This document shows positions 24,703 to 33,082 of a stretch of 64,000 bases of DNA, piece after piece. The translations under genes and the position numbers were made by a program. Every line of letters starts with the position of its first letter. Positions within the stretch are counted from its first letter, which is position 1. The stretch lies in assembly GCA_947627115.1 (NCBI GenBank), contig CANQUQ010000004.1:114462-178461 (forward strand). The letters run 5' to 3'. The stretch comes from an uncultured Acetatifactor sp. Its GTDB lineage: Bacteria > Bacillota > Clostridia > Lachnospirales > Lachnospiraceae. Under the pieces are notes generated by a model. That model saw only the letters and a program-made list of their open reading frames with translations, was not told the DNA's origin and made no database searches.

Positions 24703-26187
24703 TCAAATAATAATGCATACCATTCCGCCGTTGCTGTCGTTTACGATCTTTTGCATTGTATCCTGCAATTTTAACTGGCTTTCCTCTCCAATCACGGCTA
24801 CTTTTGCAGTGATTCCGTCATTGACAAGCTGTTCCACCGTTTTCCCGAAAATATTGGTGTCCCATATTCCCTTTTCCTTATCGGTCTGGTTGATATAGGC
24901 GATCAGGTCGTCGGCCTGCTGCTGGGAGCCTACTATGGGAGCGATCTCCGTCTCAATATTGGCCCGGATCATGTGGATGGAAGGACTGGAGGCCTTGATC
25001 TTGACACCGAATTTATTTCCGTGCTTGATAAGCTCCGGCTTTTCCAGAACGATCTCGTCCTTATCGGGAGTTACCACCCCGTAGCCCTTGATGCGCACCA
25101 TGTTCACCGCATCCAGCACTTTGCTGTACTCGTGCTTCATGGCCGCAAAATTCTTCAGCTTGCTGATCAGCTGGTATTCGTCCCGGATAGGTTCTCCCAC
25201 CATCTCCGTCAGCATCTCGTAATAATATGCTTCCTCCACATCCAGCTGTATGCGGATCACGCCGTCGGAAAGACGTACCGCATCGGTCTTACAGCGCTTT
25301 ATGTACTCGTTCTCAAGTCCGATCGGTCTGTCCAGCACATCCCGGATCGTGCTGTAATCCTTCATCAACCCTTTGATCTCCGCAACAATATTCTGCTTCA
25401 TGCGGTTTTCTCCGGGAAGCATTTCCACCCACTTTGGCATATAAAATTCCATGGCTGCGATGGGGAACTCATACAGGACATTCTCCAGCAGCATGTTGAT
25501 ATCCTCTTTTTTCAGCTGCTCACAGTTCACCGCCACGGCAGATACGCTGTATTTTTCGCCTATCTCCGCCACCGTTCTCTTTGCCTCGTCCGAGTAGGGC
25601 TTCTGGCTGTTCACCAGCACGAGGAAGGGCTTATGCAGACGCTTCAATGCCAGTATAGTCTTCTCCTCGGCCTCCAGAAAATTTTCCCTCGGAATGTCGC
25701 CGAAGCTTGCGTCCGTGGTGATCACCAGACCGATGGTGGAATGATCGTTCATGACTTTGTCCGTGCCGATCTCCGCCGCCTGAGTGAACGGGATTTCATA
25801 GTCGAACCAGGGCGTCTTTACCATCCGCTCCACGTCTTCTTCCATATGCCCTGCGGCGCCCTCCACCATATAGCCCACACAGTCGATGAGCCGCACGGAC
25901 ACCTCGATATCTCCGTTCAGGGTGACTTTTGCCGCCTCATTGGGAATGAATTTCGGCTCCGTGGTGGTGATGGTCTTGCCCCCTGCGCTCTGAGGCATCT
26001 CGTCCTGAGCCCGCACCTTCGCGTGCTCGTCTTCCATATAGGGAAGCACCAGCTCCTCCATAAAGCGCTTGATAAAGGTCGACTTCCCCGTGCGCACCGG
26101 CCCCAGCACTCCTATGTATATCTCTCCCCCTGTACGCTGCCTGATATCGTTGTACAGGTCATATGTATTCATAGAATAATTTTCCAT
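24703..26187 (-). CDS. spoIVA: Stage IV sporulation protein A
   Basis: 494 residues, the full length of the family. It is the cytoskeletal ATPase that polymerises on the forespore surface and forms the base of the spore coat. N-terminal TRAFAC-type domain with Walker A GPVRTGKST (residues 29-37), the switch-like DCVGYM and GTDKVMNDHSTIGL segments and a C-terminal region ending in NDSNGGMVCIII, close to the hydrophobic end of the Bacillus protein. AGGAGG lies 7 nt above the ATG but is inside the palindrome at 26191-26233. Expressed in the mother cell, sigma-E in known species. Confidence 0.97.
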   Translation of the reverse strand: MENYSMNTYDLYNDIRQRTGGEIYIGVLGPVRTGKSTFIKRFMEELVLPYMEDEHAKVRAQDEMPQSAGGKTITTTEPKFIPNEAAKVTLNGDIEVSVRLIDCVGYMVEGAAGHMEEDVERMVKTPWFDYEIPFTQAAEIGTDKVMNDHSTIGLVITTDASFGDIPRENFLEAEEKTILALKRLHKPFLVLVNSQKPYSDEAKRTVAEIGEKYSVSAVAVNCEQLKKEDINMLLENVLYEFPIAAMEFYMPKWVEMLPGENRMKQNIVAEIKGLMKDYSTIRDVLDRPIGLENEYIKRCKTDAVRLSDGVIRIQLDVEEAYYYEMLTEMVGEPIRDEYQLISKLKNFAAMKHEYSKVLDAVNMVRIKGYGVVTPDKDEIVLEKPELIKHGNKFGVKIKASSPSIHMIRANIETEIAPIVGSQQQADDLIAYINQTDKEKGIWDTNIFGKTVEQLVNDGITAKVAVIGEESQLKLQDTMQKIVNDSNGGMVCIII

Positions 26188-26190
26188 ACA

Positions 26191-26233
26191 AAGACCTCCT
26201 GCATATACTGTTATAGTATATGTGGGAGGTCTT
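26191..26233 (-). promoter_or_regulatory. Palindrome covering the spoIVA ribosome-binding site and likely sigma-E -10
   Basis: AAGACCTCC-TG-CATATACT-GTTAT-AGTATATG-TG-GGAGGTCTT: two arms of 19 nt pair at 17 positions around a 5-nt centre. The spoIVA Shine-Dalgarno AGGAGG (26195-26200) is in one arm. On the minus strand CATATACT (26222-26215) resembles the sigma-E -10 CATACAcT, and TAATTTA about 14 nt further up resembles the sigma-E -35. The promoter identity is inference; the palindrome is directly seen. Confidence 0.65.
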
Positions 26234-26310
26234 GGATAAATTACAGCTTCCCGACTCTGCCGCCGCTCGGCGGATCAGGTACTCTATTTTCATCCGCTCT
26301 TCTTTTCTCT

Positions 26311-27555
26311 TTATCTCATCACTACCCGCTTAAAGCTCTTCTTGCCCCGCTTTACCACAATGCCCTCGCCCGAAAACCGCTCCGGCCCGTAGGAAGTCCT
26401 GATGTCCGCCACCTTTTCACTGTCCACGGTGACGCCGCCCTGCTCCACGGCACGTCTGGCCTCGGAACGGGAAGCGGTAAGCCCCGCCTTTACCAGTACG
26501 CCGAGAATGTCTATTTTCCCGTCCAGGAAATCCGCCTCCGTCAGCTCACAGGTGGGCATTTCCGCCGCATTGCCGCCGGCGAACAGTGCCCTTGCGCTCT
26601 CCTGGGCCTTCCCGGCCTCCTCCGTGCCGTGCACCAGCTGGGTCAGCTCGTAGGCAAGGATCTCCTTTGCCTGGTTCAACTGGCTGCCCTCCCAGCTCTC
26701 CATGTCCTTTATCTGCTCCAACGGCAGGAAGGTCAGCATCTTCAGGCACTTGATCACGTCCGCATCCGCCACGTTCCGCCAGTATTGGTAGAATTCGTAG
26801 GGGGAGGTCTTCTCCGGGTCGAGCCATACGGCGCCCTTCTGCGTCTTGCCCATCTTCTTGCCCTCGGAGTTAAGGAGCAGGGTGATGGTCATGGCGTAGG
26901 CATCCTTGCCCAGCTTTCTGCGGATCAGCTCCGTGCCGCCCAGCATGTTGCTCCATTGATCGTCGCCGCCGAACTGCATGTTGCAGCCGTACTTTTCGTA
27001 GAGCTGAAGGAAGTCGTAGCTCTGCATGATCATGTAGTTGAACTCCAAAAAGCTCAGCCCCTTCTCCATGCGCTGCTTATAGCACTCCGCCGTCAGCATC
27101 CTGTTCACGGAGAAATGAACGCCGATATCACGGATAAACTCAATATAATTCAAATCTCTCAGCCAATCCGCGTTATTTACCATGATTGCCCTGGAATGCT
27201 CCTCATTTTCTCCGCCTTCTCCGAACTCGATGAAACGGCTCATCTGCTTCTTAAAGCACTCGCAGTTGCGGTCGATGGTCTCCCTGGTCATCATGGTGCG
27301 CAGGTCGCTCCTGCCGGAGGGGTCGCCGATCATGGCAGTGCCGCCGCCGATCAGCGCGATAGGCTTGTTCCCTGCCATCTGGAGCCGCTTCATCAGGCAA
27401 AGCGCCATGAAGTGTCCCACATGAAGGCTGTCCGCCGTGGGATCAAAACCGATATAGAAAGTAGCCTTCCCGTTGTCGATCAGCTCCCTGATCTCATCCT
27501 CGTCCGTGAGCTGGGCCAGAAGGCCGCGCTCTTTGAGTTCCTCAAATACTGTCAT
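26311..27555 (-). CDS. tyrS: Tyrosyl-tRNA synthetase
   Basis: 414 residues, class I synthetase. HVGH signature at residues 45-48, tyrosine pocket [11 protein letters not shown] and [16 protein letters not shown] variant KMGKT (about residue 235), and a C-terminal S4-like domain ([21 protein letters not shown]). Belongs to the TyrRS branch with TIGDPSGR-type IGDPSGRSD. Controlled by the T-box leader at 27682-27972. Confidence 0.97.
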   Translation of the reverse strand: MTVFEELKERGLLAQLTDEDEIRELIDNGKATFYIGFDPTADSLHVGHFMALCLMKRLQMAGNKPIALIGGGTAMIGDPSGRSDLRTMMTRETIDRNCECFKKQMSRFIEFGEGGENEEHSRAIMVNNADWLRDLNYIEFIRDIGVHFSVNRMLTAECYKQRMEKGLSFLEFNYMIMQSYDFLQLYEKYGCNMQFGGDDQWSNMLGGTELIRRKLGKDAYAMTITLLLNSEGKKMGKTQKGAVWLDPEKTSPYEFYQYWRNVADADVIKCLKMLTFLPLEQIKDMESWEGSQLNQAKEILAYELTQLVHGTEEAGKAQESARALFAGGNAAEMPTCELTEADFLDGKIDILGVLVKAGLTASRSEARRAVEQGGVTVDSEKVADIRTSYGPERFSGEGIVVKRGKKSFKRVVMR

Positions 27556-27681
27556 TTTCCTGTTCTCCTTTTTTCCGCATTGATTACGTCGCCCGTTCGC
27601 AGCACAGACTTCATGCTCCGCTCAAAAATCAGAAAATCGTTCGCATGATATCCTATCCCGCCGCGGTGCCAAGCCGGTACA

Positions 27682-27972
27682 CAAAAAGACCCGTCCTTAT
27701 TGCTAAGGACGAGTCCTAAACCCGTGTTACCACCTTACTTCCCGCATGGCTCGCGCCCTGCGGCTTGGCAGGTATCCATCAATACCCCGGCAGATATCGG
27801 TGCCTCCGGCAAAGCCTACTTTGTGCCCTGTCCTCACGATGCCGCACATTTCAGCCCGCTGCTTAGGGATGTATTTCCCTCCGCCCTGCTTTGCGCCTCT
27901 CACCGTCCGGCAGCTCTCTGTCAGCCCGCAGCCAAGGTACTTCTTCCCATCATCGCGTTCAACGTATTATGA
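27682..27972 (-). ncRNA. T-box riboswitch leader of tyrS, UAC (Tyr) specifier
   Basis: Minus-strand leader of about 290 nt. The antiterminator T-box core TAAGGTGGTAACACGG lies at 27737-27722, with UGGU to pair with the ACCA end of tRNA-Tyr. It is followed by a terminator hairpin GACTCGTCCTTA-loop-TAAGGACGGGTC (27715-27688) and TTTTTG. Stem I begins with GAACGCGATGATGGGAAGAAG near 27963, and the sequence GAAATACATCCC near 27877-27866 offers a UAC specifier at 27873-27871 followed by A. Uncharged tRNA-Tyr is expected to switch on tyrS. Confidence 0.9.
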
Positions 27973-27978
27973 TTTGAC

Positions 27979-28007
27979 ATTATACAGGCGCTTACGCCTG
28001 ATGTCAA
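27979..28007 (-). promoter_or_regulatory. Consensus sigma-A promoter of the tyrS leader with a palindromic spacer
   Basis: Minus-strand -35 TTGACA (28002-28007) and -10 TATAAT (27979-27984), both perfect, with a 17-bp spacer. The spacer is almost entirely the inverted repeat CAGGCG-TAAG-CGCCTG (27985-28000). Confidence 0.88.
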
Positions 28008-28052
28008 GCCAAATTTGCACTCCCTCCGACCTACGGGATTTGAATTTAATCT

Positions 28053-29255
28053 CTATTTATTTACCATCAGCTTCACCATGGCCTGATTTAAGCCGTCCAC
28101 CGTGAGCTTATACATGGGGAACAGTTCCTTCACCGCCGTCTCCGCCTCCCGCCAGGGCGCACGTCCCGGCGCCATCTTGGGATTGAGCCACACCACCTTT
28201 TTGTAATGGCGTTTCACCAGCTGCAGCCATTCCCAGCCGGACAGTCCGCCGTTGGGCCCCCGGTAATTTCCGGTGTCGGAATAAAGCTCCTCCGGCGCCA
28301 TGGCGGCGTCGCCCACGATGATCACCTTGTAGTCGCTGCCCACATTTCGGAATACCCACTCCGTGTCCACCCAGTCCCCGTTCTCACACTCCGGGGTCTT
28401 GTAGAGCTTGCTGTAGATACAGTTGTGAAAGTAATAGGTCTTCACGTCCTTGTAGTGATTGGATTTATGCACCGCCTGGAACAGGTCGTTGAGCAGGGAG
28501 CTGAAGGGAATCATGGTGCCGCCGGAGTCCATGAGGAGCAAAAGCTTCACCGCGTTCTTCCGGGGCTTCTTCATCACGATCTGCAGGCAGCCGCCGTTGC
28601 TGCAGGTCTTATCCACCGTGCCGTCTATGTCCAGCTCCGTCTCCGGAATATCCAGCCTGCTGGAAAACTGACGGAGCTTGCGGAAGGCCAGCTGGAACTG
28701 CCGGTTGTCCAGCACCCTGTCGTCCCGGAAATCCCGGTATTTCCTTGCACCCACCACGGAAAAGGCGGACTGATAGCCGGTCTGGCCGCCCACTCGGACG
28801 CCGCCCACGTTTCCGCCCATGTTGCCGAAGGAGGTCTTGCCCATGGTGCCGATCCAGAAGCTGCCGCCGTTGTGCTCCTCGTTCTGGTCCTTCAGGCGCT
28901 GCTTAAAGGTCTCCTCCACGTCCTCCTTGTCGATCTGAAGATCCTCCATCTGATTCAGATGGGCCCTGGCCTCCTCGTGGGCAAGCTCCAGCATGTCCGA
29001 CTTATCCAGCCAGCGCAGCATCTCCTTTCCCACTTCCGTCTCCCTCTGAGCAGGCTTAAAGCATTCCTCAAAGGCCATGTCATATTTGTCAAAATCCGTC
29101 TCGCTCTTCACCAGGATCATCCGTGCCACATAGTAGAACTGTGTCAGGGAGCTTCCGCAGAGCCCCTTGTCCAGAGCCTCCTGCAGGGTCAGAAATTCCC
29201 CCAGCGTCACATGAAGTCCTTTTTCTCTCAAGGTCTCAAAAAATTTTGTGAACAT
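28053..29255 (-). CDS. VWA domain protein (CoxE-like), partner of MoxR ATPase
   Basis: 400 residues. The C-terminal half has a von Willebrand A / CoxE-like fold; a partial MIDAS-like motif LLLMDSGGTMIPF (DxGGT instead of DxSxS) starts the domain near residue 240, and GDAAMAPEELYS and WLNPKMAPG follow. The N-terminal half is helical and charged. MoxR ATPases and VWA proteins act together as chaperone-like complexes that insert metals or activate partners, in the cytosol. The gene begins about 125 nt after the MoxR gene across a repeat region (29276-29395). The client is unknown. Confidence 0.85.
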   Translation of the reverse strand: MFTKFFETLREKGLHVTLGEFLTLQEALDKGLCGSSLTQFYYVARMILVKSETDFDKYDMAFEECFKPAQRETEVGKEMLRWLDKSDMLELAHEEARAHLNQMEDLQIDKEDVEETFKQRLKDQNEEHNGGSFWIGTMGKTSFGNMGGNVGGVRVGGQTGYQSAFSVVGARKYRDFRDDRVLDNRQFQLAFRKLRQFSSRLDIPETELDIDGTVDKTCSNGGCLQIVMKKPRKNAVKLLLLMDSGGTMIPFSSLLNDLFQAVHKSNHYKDVKTYYFHNCIYSKLYKTPECENGDWVDTEWVFRNVGSDYKVIIVGDAAMAPEELYSDTGNYRGPNGGLSGWEWLQLVKRHYKKVVWLNPKMAPGRAPWREAETAVKELFPMYKLTVDGLNQAMVKLMVNK

Positions 29256-29275
29256 ATCTGCTTACAATCCCTTCA

Positions 29276-29395
29276 AACCTTAAGCGTCACCGTCTCCGGC
29301 ATCACACGTCCGTACCCGGCATCACGTATCCGTCTACGCCATCACATCACTGTCTTTGTCATCACGTTTTACGTCCCGCGTCACAGGTTCGTCTC
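29276..29395. repeat. Six degenerate 20-bp tandem units between MoxR and VWA genes
   Basis: Reading the plus strand in 20-bp steps from 29276, each unit keeps a (g/c)xxxTCAC core followed by C/T-rich CGTCT-like ends, for example CCGGCATCACACGTCCGTAC at 29296 and CCGGCATCACGTATCCGTCT at 29316; the fourth to sixth are more diverged. The last unit enters the 3' end of the MoxR gene. There are no spacers, so it is not a CRISPR array. Confidence 0.6.
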
Positions 29396-30370
29396 GTGAC
29401 GCACCAGCTCCAGATCCTCGTCCTTCTTTACCACCACGCCCACAAAGGGCAGCTTCGCCCGAATCTCGTCTGCGGAGATACCGCCGATCTGCAGGGCGTT
29501 CACCCAGTCGATCAGTTCGGAGGTGCTGGGCTTCTTTCGGATATCCCGGATAGCTCTGATATTGTAAAATACCTCCATGGCGTTCTTTAAAAGATTGTCC
29601 TCCACGTTGGGATAATGTACCCTGACGATCTCCTCCATCAGCTCCGGACCGGGGAAATCGATATAGTGGAAAATGCAGCGGCGCAGGAACGCATCCGGAA
29701 GCTCCTTCTCCGCGTTGGAGGTAATGATCACGATGGGACGCTGCTTTGCCTTCACGGTGCGCTTTGTCTCATGGATATAGAACTCCATCTGGTCCAGCTC
29801 CCACAGAAGATCGTTGGGGAATTCCAGATCGGCCTTGTCGATCTCGTCGATCAGAAGCACCACCTGGTCGTCGCTGTCGAAGGCTTCTCCCAGCTTTCCC
29901 AGCTTGATATAGCGGGCGATGTCGTCCACGCCCTCTACGCCGAACTGACCGTCGTAGAGCCGCTGGATGGTATCGTACACATACAGCCCCTCCTGGGCTT
30001 TTGTGGTGGATTTGATATTCCAGACGATCAAACGCTTCCCCATCGCCCTGGCCACCGCCTCGGCCAGCATGGTCTTTCCCGTTCCCGGCTCGCCCTTGAT
30101 CAGCAGAGGCTTCTTCAGCGCAATGGCGATGTTGACACTAGCCATCAGCTCCTCGCTGGCCACGTACTCCTGCGTTCCATAGAACGCTGTTCCACAGAAC
30201 GCTGTTCCATAGAATGCTGTTCCGTTAACTGTTGCTTCGTTGGCTGCTGCTTCGTTGGCTGCCGTTCCGTTGGCTGCCGTTCTTTCCGTTTCCGGAGCCG
30301 CCGCTTTGGCGGTCCCGCCCTCCCGGTCCTGTGCCTGATTTTGTTCCATATCTCCCATGCTCGCACGCAC
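29381..30370 (-). CDS. MoxR family AAA+ ATPase with a pentapeptide-repeat N-terminus
   Basis: About 329 residues. AAA+ motifs: Walker A KGEPGTGKTMLAEAVARA, Walker B VVLLIDEIDKAD, sensor 1 PIVIITSNAEKELP and the Arg finger context FLRRCIFHYIDFPGP. Residues about 36-70 are a five-residue repeat (NGTAA, NEAAA, NGTAF, YGTAF), encoded by the 15-bp DNA repeat at 30174-30278, which is unusual for MoxR. Start is uncertain: GTG at 30370 has AAGGGAAAG above it, and ATGs at 30358 and 30349 are possible. Forms a functional pair with the VWA gene downstream. Confidence 0.88.
   Translation of the reverse strand: MRASMGDMEQNQAQDREGGTAKAAAPETERTAANGTAANEAAANEATVNGTAFYGTAFCGTAFYGTQEYVASEELMASVNIAIALKKPLLIKGEPGTGKTMLAEAVARAMGKRLIVWNIKSTTKAQEGLYVYDTIQRLYDGQFGVEGVDDIARYIKLGKLGEAFDSDDQVVLLIDEIDKADLEFPNDLLWELDQMEFYIHETKRTVKAKQRPIVIITSNAEKELPDAFLRRCIFHYIDFPGPELMEEIVRVHYPNVEDNLLKNAMEVFYNIRAIRDIRKKPSTSELIDWVNALQIGGISADEIRAKLPFVGVVVKKDEDLELVRHETNL
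30174..30278 (-). repeat. 15-bp tandem repeat inside the MoxR gene
   Basis: Seven 15-bp units in a row. The first three (from 30174) are GTTCCATAGAACGCT-like and nearly identical; the last three (from 30234) are GCTTCGTTGGCTGCT-like; the unit at 30219 is intermediate. Because 15 is a multiple of three, change of copy number keeps the reading frame. Confidence 0.85.
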
Positions 30371-30377
30371 CTTTCCC

Positions 30378-30406
30378 TTGAAATCCGTTCTTAATTATGT
30401 TACGAT
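30378..30406 (+). promoter_or_regulatory. Possible promoter of metF
   Basis: -35 TTGAAA (30378-30383), 17-bp spacer, -10 TACGAT (30401-30406) with a TG one base above the -10 (extended -10). Lies in the 118-bp divergent gap between metF and the MoxR gene. No SAM or B12 riboswitch was seen. Confidence 0.5.
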
Positions 30407-30488
30407 ATTCCTGTTTTAAAATCAAGGAGATTATTTCACAATCTACAGTGCAGGAATCTACAGCGGCAGGAGGCAGAGGTCAGGACAG

Positions 30489-31346
30489 ATGATTACAAGC
30501 TTATTGGAAAATAAAGAAACGGTTTCCTTCGAGGTGTTTCCGCCCAAGAAGGACGGCGAATTTGATAAGGCATACGAGACCCTGTCGGCCTTGGGAGCGC
30601 TTGCGCCCGACTACATCAGTGTGACCTACGGCGCAGGGGGCAGCCGTGCCGGAAAGACTGTGGAACTGGCATCCTACATTCAGAATACTCTTGGGATCGA
30701 CGCCATGGCACACATGACGTGCGTGGGAAGCAAACGGGAACAGCTTCTCGATGTCTACAGGGACTTAAAGGCGCACAATGTGACGCATGTGCTGGCTCTG
30801 CGCGGCGACCGCCCCAGGGACATGAGCGACGAACAGTTCGCCTCCAGGGACTTTGCCCACGCAAGCGATATGATGGAGTTCCTGAGAGTGAACACGGATC
30901 TTCACCTGGCCGGAGCCTGCTATCCCGAAAAGCATTTTGAGAGCTTCAGCATGGAATCCGACCTGAACAATTTAAAGAAAAAACAGGAAGCGGGGGCCGA
31001 ATTTTTCATCAGCCAGCTCTTCCTGGACAACGACTATTACTATTCTTTTCTGGAAAAGGCCGAAAGGAAAGGGATCACCGTTCCCATCTGCGCCGGTATC
31101 ATGCCCATCACCTCGGCAAAACAGATCGGCACTTCCATCACCCTTGCCGGCTCCAGTGTCCCCAAGGCCATGGCGGACATTCTGGCAGCCTACGGGGACG
31201 ATCCCGACGAGATGCGCAGGGCCGGTGTGGATTACGCCATCCGGCAGATCCGCGACCTCAAGGAGAACGGTGTGCGCCATATCCACCTGTACTCCATGAA
31301 CAGGCCAAAGACCACCGCCGAAATCGTGGCGGGGATCCGTTCTTAA
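30489..31346 (+). CDS. metF: Methylenetetrahydrofolate reductase
   Basis: 285 residues, the bacterial MetF length. Starts TVSFEVFPPKKDGEFDKAY, the family N-terminus, with the conserved Glu; later YISVTYGAGGS, HMTCVGSKREQL, LALRGDRP and QLFLDNDYYY, all part of the FAD/NADH-binding TIM barrel. It reduces 5,10-methylene-THF to 5-methyl-THF, for methionine synthesis or for the acetyl-CoA pathway in acetogens. Only one of two plus-strand genes here, converging on gpsA with a 4-nt overlap of the 3' ends. Ribosome-binding site AGGAC or the further AGGAGG. Confidence 0.95.
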   Translation: MITSLLENKETVSFEVFPPKKDGEFDKAYETLSALGALAPDYISVTYGAGGSRAGKTVELASYIQNTLGIDAMAHMTCVGSKREQLLDVYRDLKAHNVTHVLALRGDRPRDMSDEQFASRDFAHASDMMEFLRVNTDLHLAGACYPEKHFESFSMESDLNNLKKKQEAGAEFFISQLFLDNDYYYSFLEKAERKGITVPICAGIMPITSAKQIGTSITLAGSSVPKAMADILAAYGDDPDEMRRAGVDYAIRQIRDLKENGVRHIHLYSMNRPKTTAEIVAGIRS

Positions 31347-32353
31347 GACTCCCACTGCACTTCGGACACCTCGATCTTTTTATCCCTGAGCATAAGTTCC
31401 TTCACTGCCTGAGCGGCGTTCTTTCCCTGGAACAGGATCTGATTCACCTGCTCAATAATGGGAAGCTGCACATGATACTTCTCGGCAAGAGCCATCGCCG
31501 CTTTGGCGGAGTATACGCCTTCTACCACCATCCGGACCTCCGCCATGGCCTCCTCGTAGGTTTTTCCCTGACCGATCAGGATACCTGCCCTGCGGTTCCT
31601 GGAGTGCATGCTGGCACAGGTCACGATCAGATCTCCGATTCCCGTCAGACCGTAAAAGGTCTCAAATTTTCCGCCCATGGCGGTTCCCAGTCTTGCGATC
31701 TCCGTCATTCCTCTGGTGATCAGCGCGGCCTTCGTATTGTCGCCGTAGCCCAATCCGTCTGCGATTCCGGCTGCAAGCGCCACCACATTTTTCAGCGCGC
31801 CGCCCAATTCCATGCCCAGCATGTCAGGGCTCACGTACACGCGGAACACCTCGTTCATAAAAAGTCCCTGGATATATTCTGCGGTTTCCTTGCTCTTGGC
31901 GCCCACAACGATCGTGGTCGGAATTTCCCTGCCCACCTCTTCCGCATGGGAAGGGCCGGACATGACGGCCACATCCGCCTGAGGGATCTCCTCCTCTATG
32001 ATCTCGGAGAGCGTCATCAGCGTCCTCTCTTCTATTCCCTTTGCGACATTGAGGATCTTCTGGCCCTGCGCCACCAGAGGGCGGAAACGGGCCGCGGTAG
32101 CCCTGGTATAGGAGCTTGCCACCGCAAATACCAGAAGCTCCTTCCCCTCCGCCGCAGTCTTATCGTCGCCTGTACAGAGAATATCATCCGGCAGGATCAC
32201 TCCCGGCATCATCTTGTGCTCCCTGTCCTTTGCCAGCATTTTCACCTCGGCCTCCAGGGCGGACCAGATCGTGACCTGGTGTCCGTTCCTGTGAAGCAGC
32301 ACCGCCAATGCGATTCCCCAGCTTCCTCCGCCGATTATACTTACCCTAGCCAT
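31343..32353 (-). CDS. gpsA: Glycerol-3-phosphate dehydrogenase (NAD(P)+)
   Basis: 336 residues from the ATG at 32353, which has AGAGG 4 nt upstream and begins with the Rossmann motif MARVSIIGGGSWGIALA. Further family motifs: VAKGIEERT, SGPSHAEEVGR, GGALKNVVALAAGIADGLGYG with the catalytic Lys, and GLTGIGDLIVTC. It makes sn-glycerol-3-phosphate for phospholipids. Translation is linked to plsY, whose stop is 1 nt before this ATG. The first 20 codons of the longer reading overlap plsY and are not used. Confidence 0.95.
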   Translation of the reverse strand: MARVSIIGGGSWGIALAVLLHRNGHQVTIWSALEAEVKMLAKDREHKMMPGVILPDDILCTGDDKTAAEGKELLVFAVASSYTRATAARFRPLVAQGQKILNVAKGIEERTLMTLSEIIEEEIPQADVAVMSGPSHAEEVGREIPTTIVVGAKSKETAEYIQGLFMNEVFRVYVSPDMLGMELGGALKNVVALAAGIADGLGYGDNTKAALITRGMTEIARLGTAMGGKFETFYGLTGIGDLIVTCASMHSRNRRAGILIGQGKTYEEAMAEVRMVVEGVYSAKAAMALAEKYHVQLPIIEQVNQILFQGKNAAQAVKELMLRDKKIEVSEVQWES

Positions 32354-32354
32354 G

Positions 32355-33077
32355 CTACCTCTTTTCCGCAGAGGCCTCTTCCTCCGCTTTTTCTTCCCCG
32401 TTATCAGTGACATTCTCTTTATTTTTCCTGGTGAGATAAGTCTTTCTCTCGTTTCCGTGTATCAGGCGCACAATATTTTCTCTGTGGCGCCAATAGGCCA
32501 TCGCCGTCAGAAAGGCCGTCACCCCGTACATTTCAAAGAGCTGCATCTGCGTCATGTCGCCGAACACGCCGTGTTGCCCGCAGAACACCATCTGGATCAT
32601 AAAACAGGCATAGAACAGAAGGGAACCAAGAGACACCAGATGTGTGGCAAAAAAAGTCCCGAAGAAGACCAGGACGCCCATGATGATAAAATAAGGATGG
32701 AAGGAGAGGACCATCCCCGCTGTGGCTGCGATCCCCTTTCCCCCCTTAAAGCCCATGTAGAAAGGGAAATTGTGGCCGAGGATAGCTCCGGCGCCCGCAT
32801 AGAGGCACAGCAGATAGAGAATCTCCTCATGACTCCTTCCGAAGAGCAGACGCACGGCCACCACGGCCAGAATGCACTTCAGACAGTCTCCCAGCAATAC
32901 AATGACCCCCGCCTTTGTCCCAAGGACCCGGAGGGCATTGGTAGTGCCGGCGTTCCCGCTTCCGTGCTGACGGATATCGATTCCGTGTGCCTTCCCGTAA
33001 AAATACGCCGTCTGAAATAGACCGAATACGTATCCGATCGCAAGACAGATCAGTCTCAGACAAATGCTCCTCACCAT
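32355..33077 (-). CDS. plsY: Acyl-phosphate:glycerol-3-phosphate acyltransferase PlsY
   Basis: 240 residues. Membrane protein that transfers the acyl group from acyl-phosphate (made by PlsX) to glycerol-3-phosphate, first step of phospholipid synthesis. Family motifs: HGSGNAGTTNALR (motif 1), HNFPFYMGFKGGKGIA (motif 2) and, near the C-terminus, RHRENIVRLIHGNE (motif 3). About 35 extra C-terminal residues after motif 3 are charged and disordered-looking (EEKAEEEASAEKR), longer than the roughly 200-residue norm. Paired with gpsA, which makes its substrate; plsX is at 61625. Confidence 0.95.
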   Translation of the reverse strand: MVRSICLRLICLAIGYVFGLFQTAYFYGKAHGIDIRQHGSGNAGTTNALRVLGTKAGVIVLLGDCLKCILAVVAVRLLFGRSHEEILYLLCLYAGAGAILGHNFPFYMGFKGGKGIAATAGMVLSFHPYFIIMGVLVFFGTFFATHLVSLGSLLFYACFMIQMVFCGQHGVFGDMTQMQLFEMYGVTAFLTAMAYWRHRENIVRLIHGNERKTYLTRKNKENVTDNGEEKAEEEASAEKR

Positions 33078-33082
33078 TGGTT

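Noticed and set aside
24973..27648. 891-codon open frame on the plus strand
   Set aside because: It lies antisense to spoIVA and tyrS, crosses the gap between them, has no ribosome-binding site and a translation rich in His, Leu and Gln typical of antisense reading of GC-rich coding DNA.
29276..29395. CRISPR array
   Set aside because: The 20-bp units are directly adjacent without spacers and diverge strongly; no cas gene is near.
30407..30488. SAM-type or B12 riboswitch before metF
   Set aside because: The leader of about 80 nt shows no conserved riboswitch core and no terminator hairpin.
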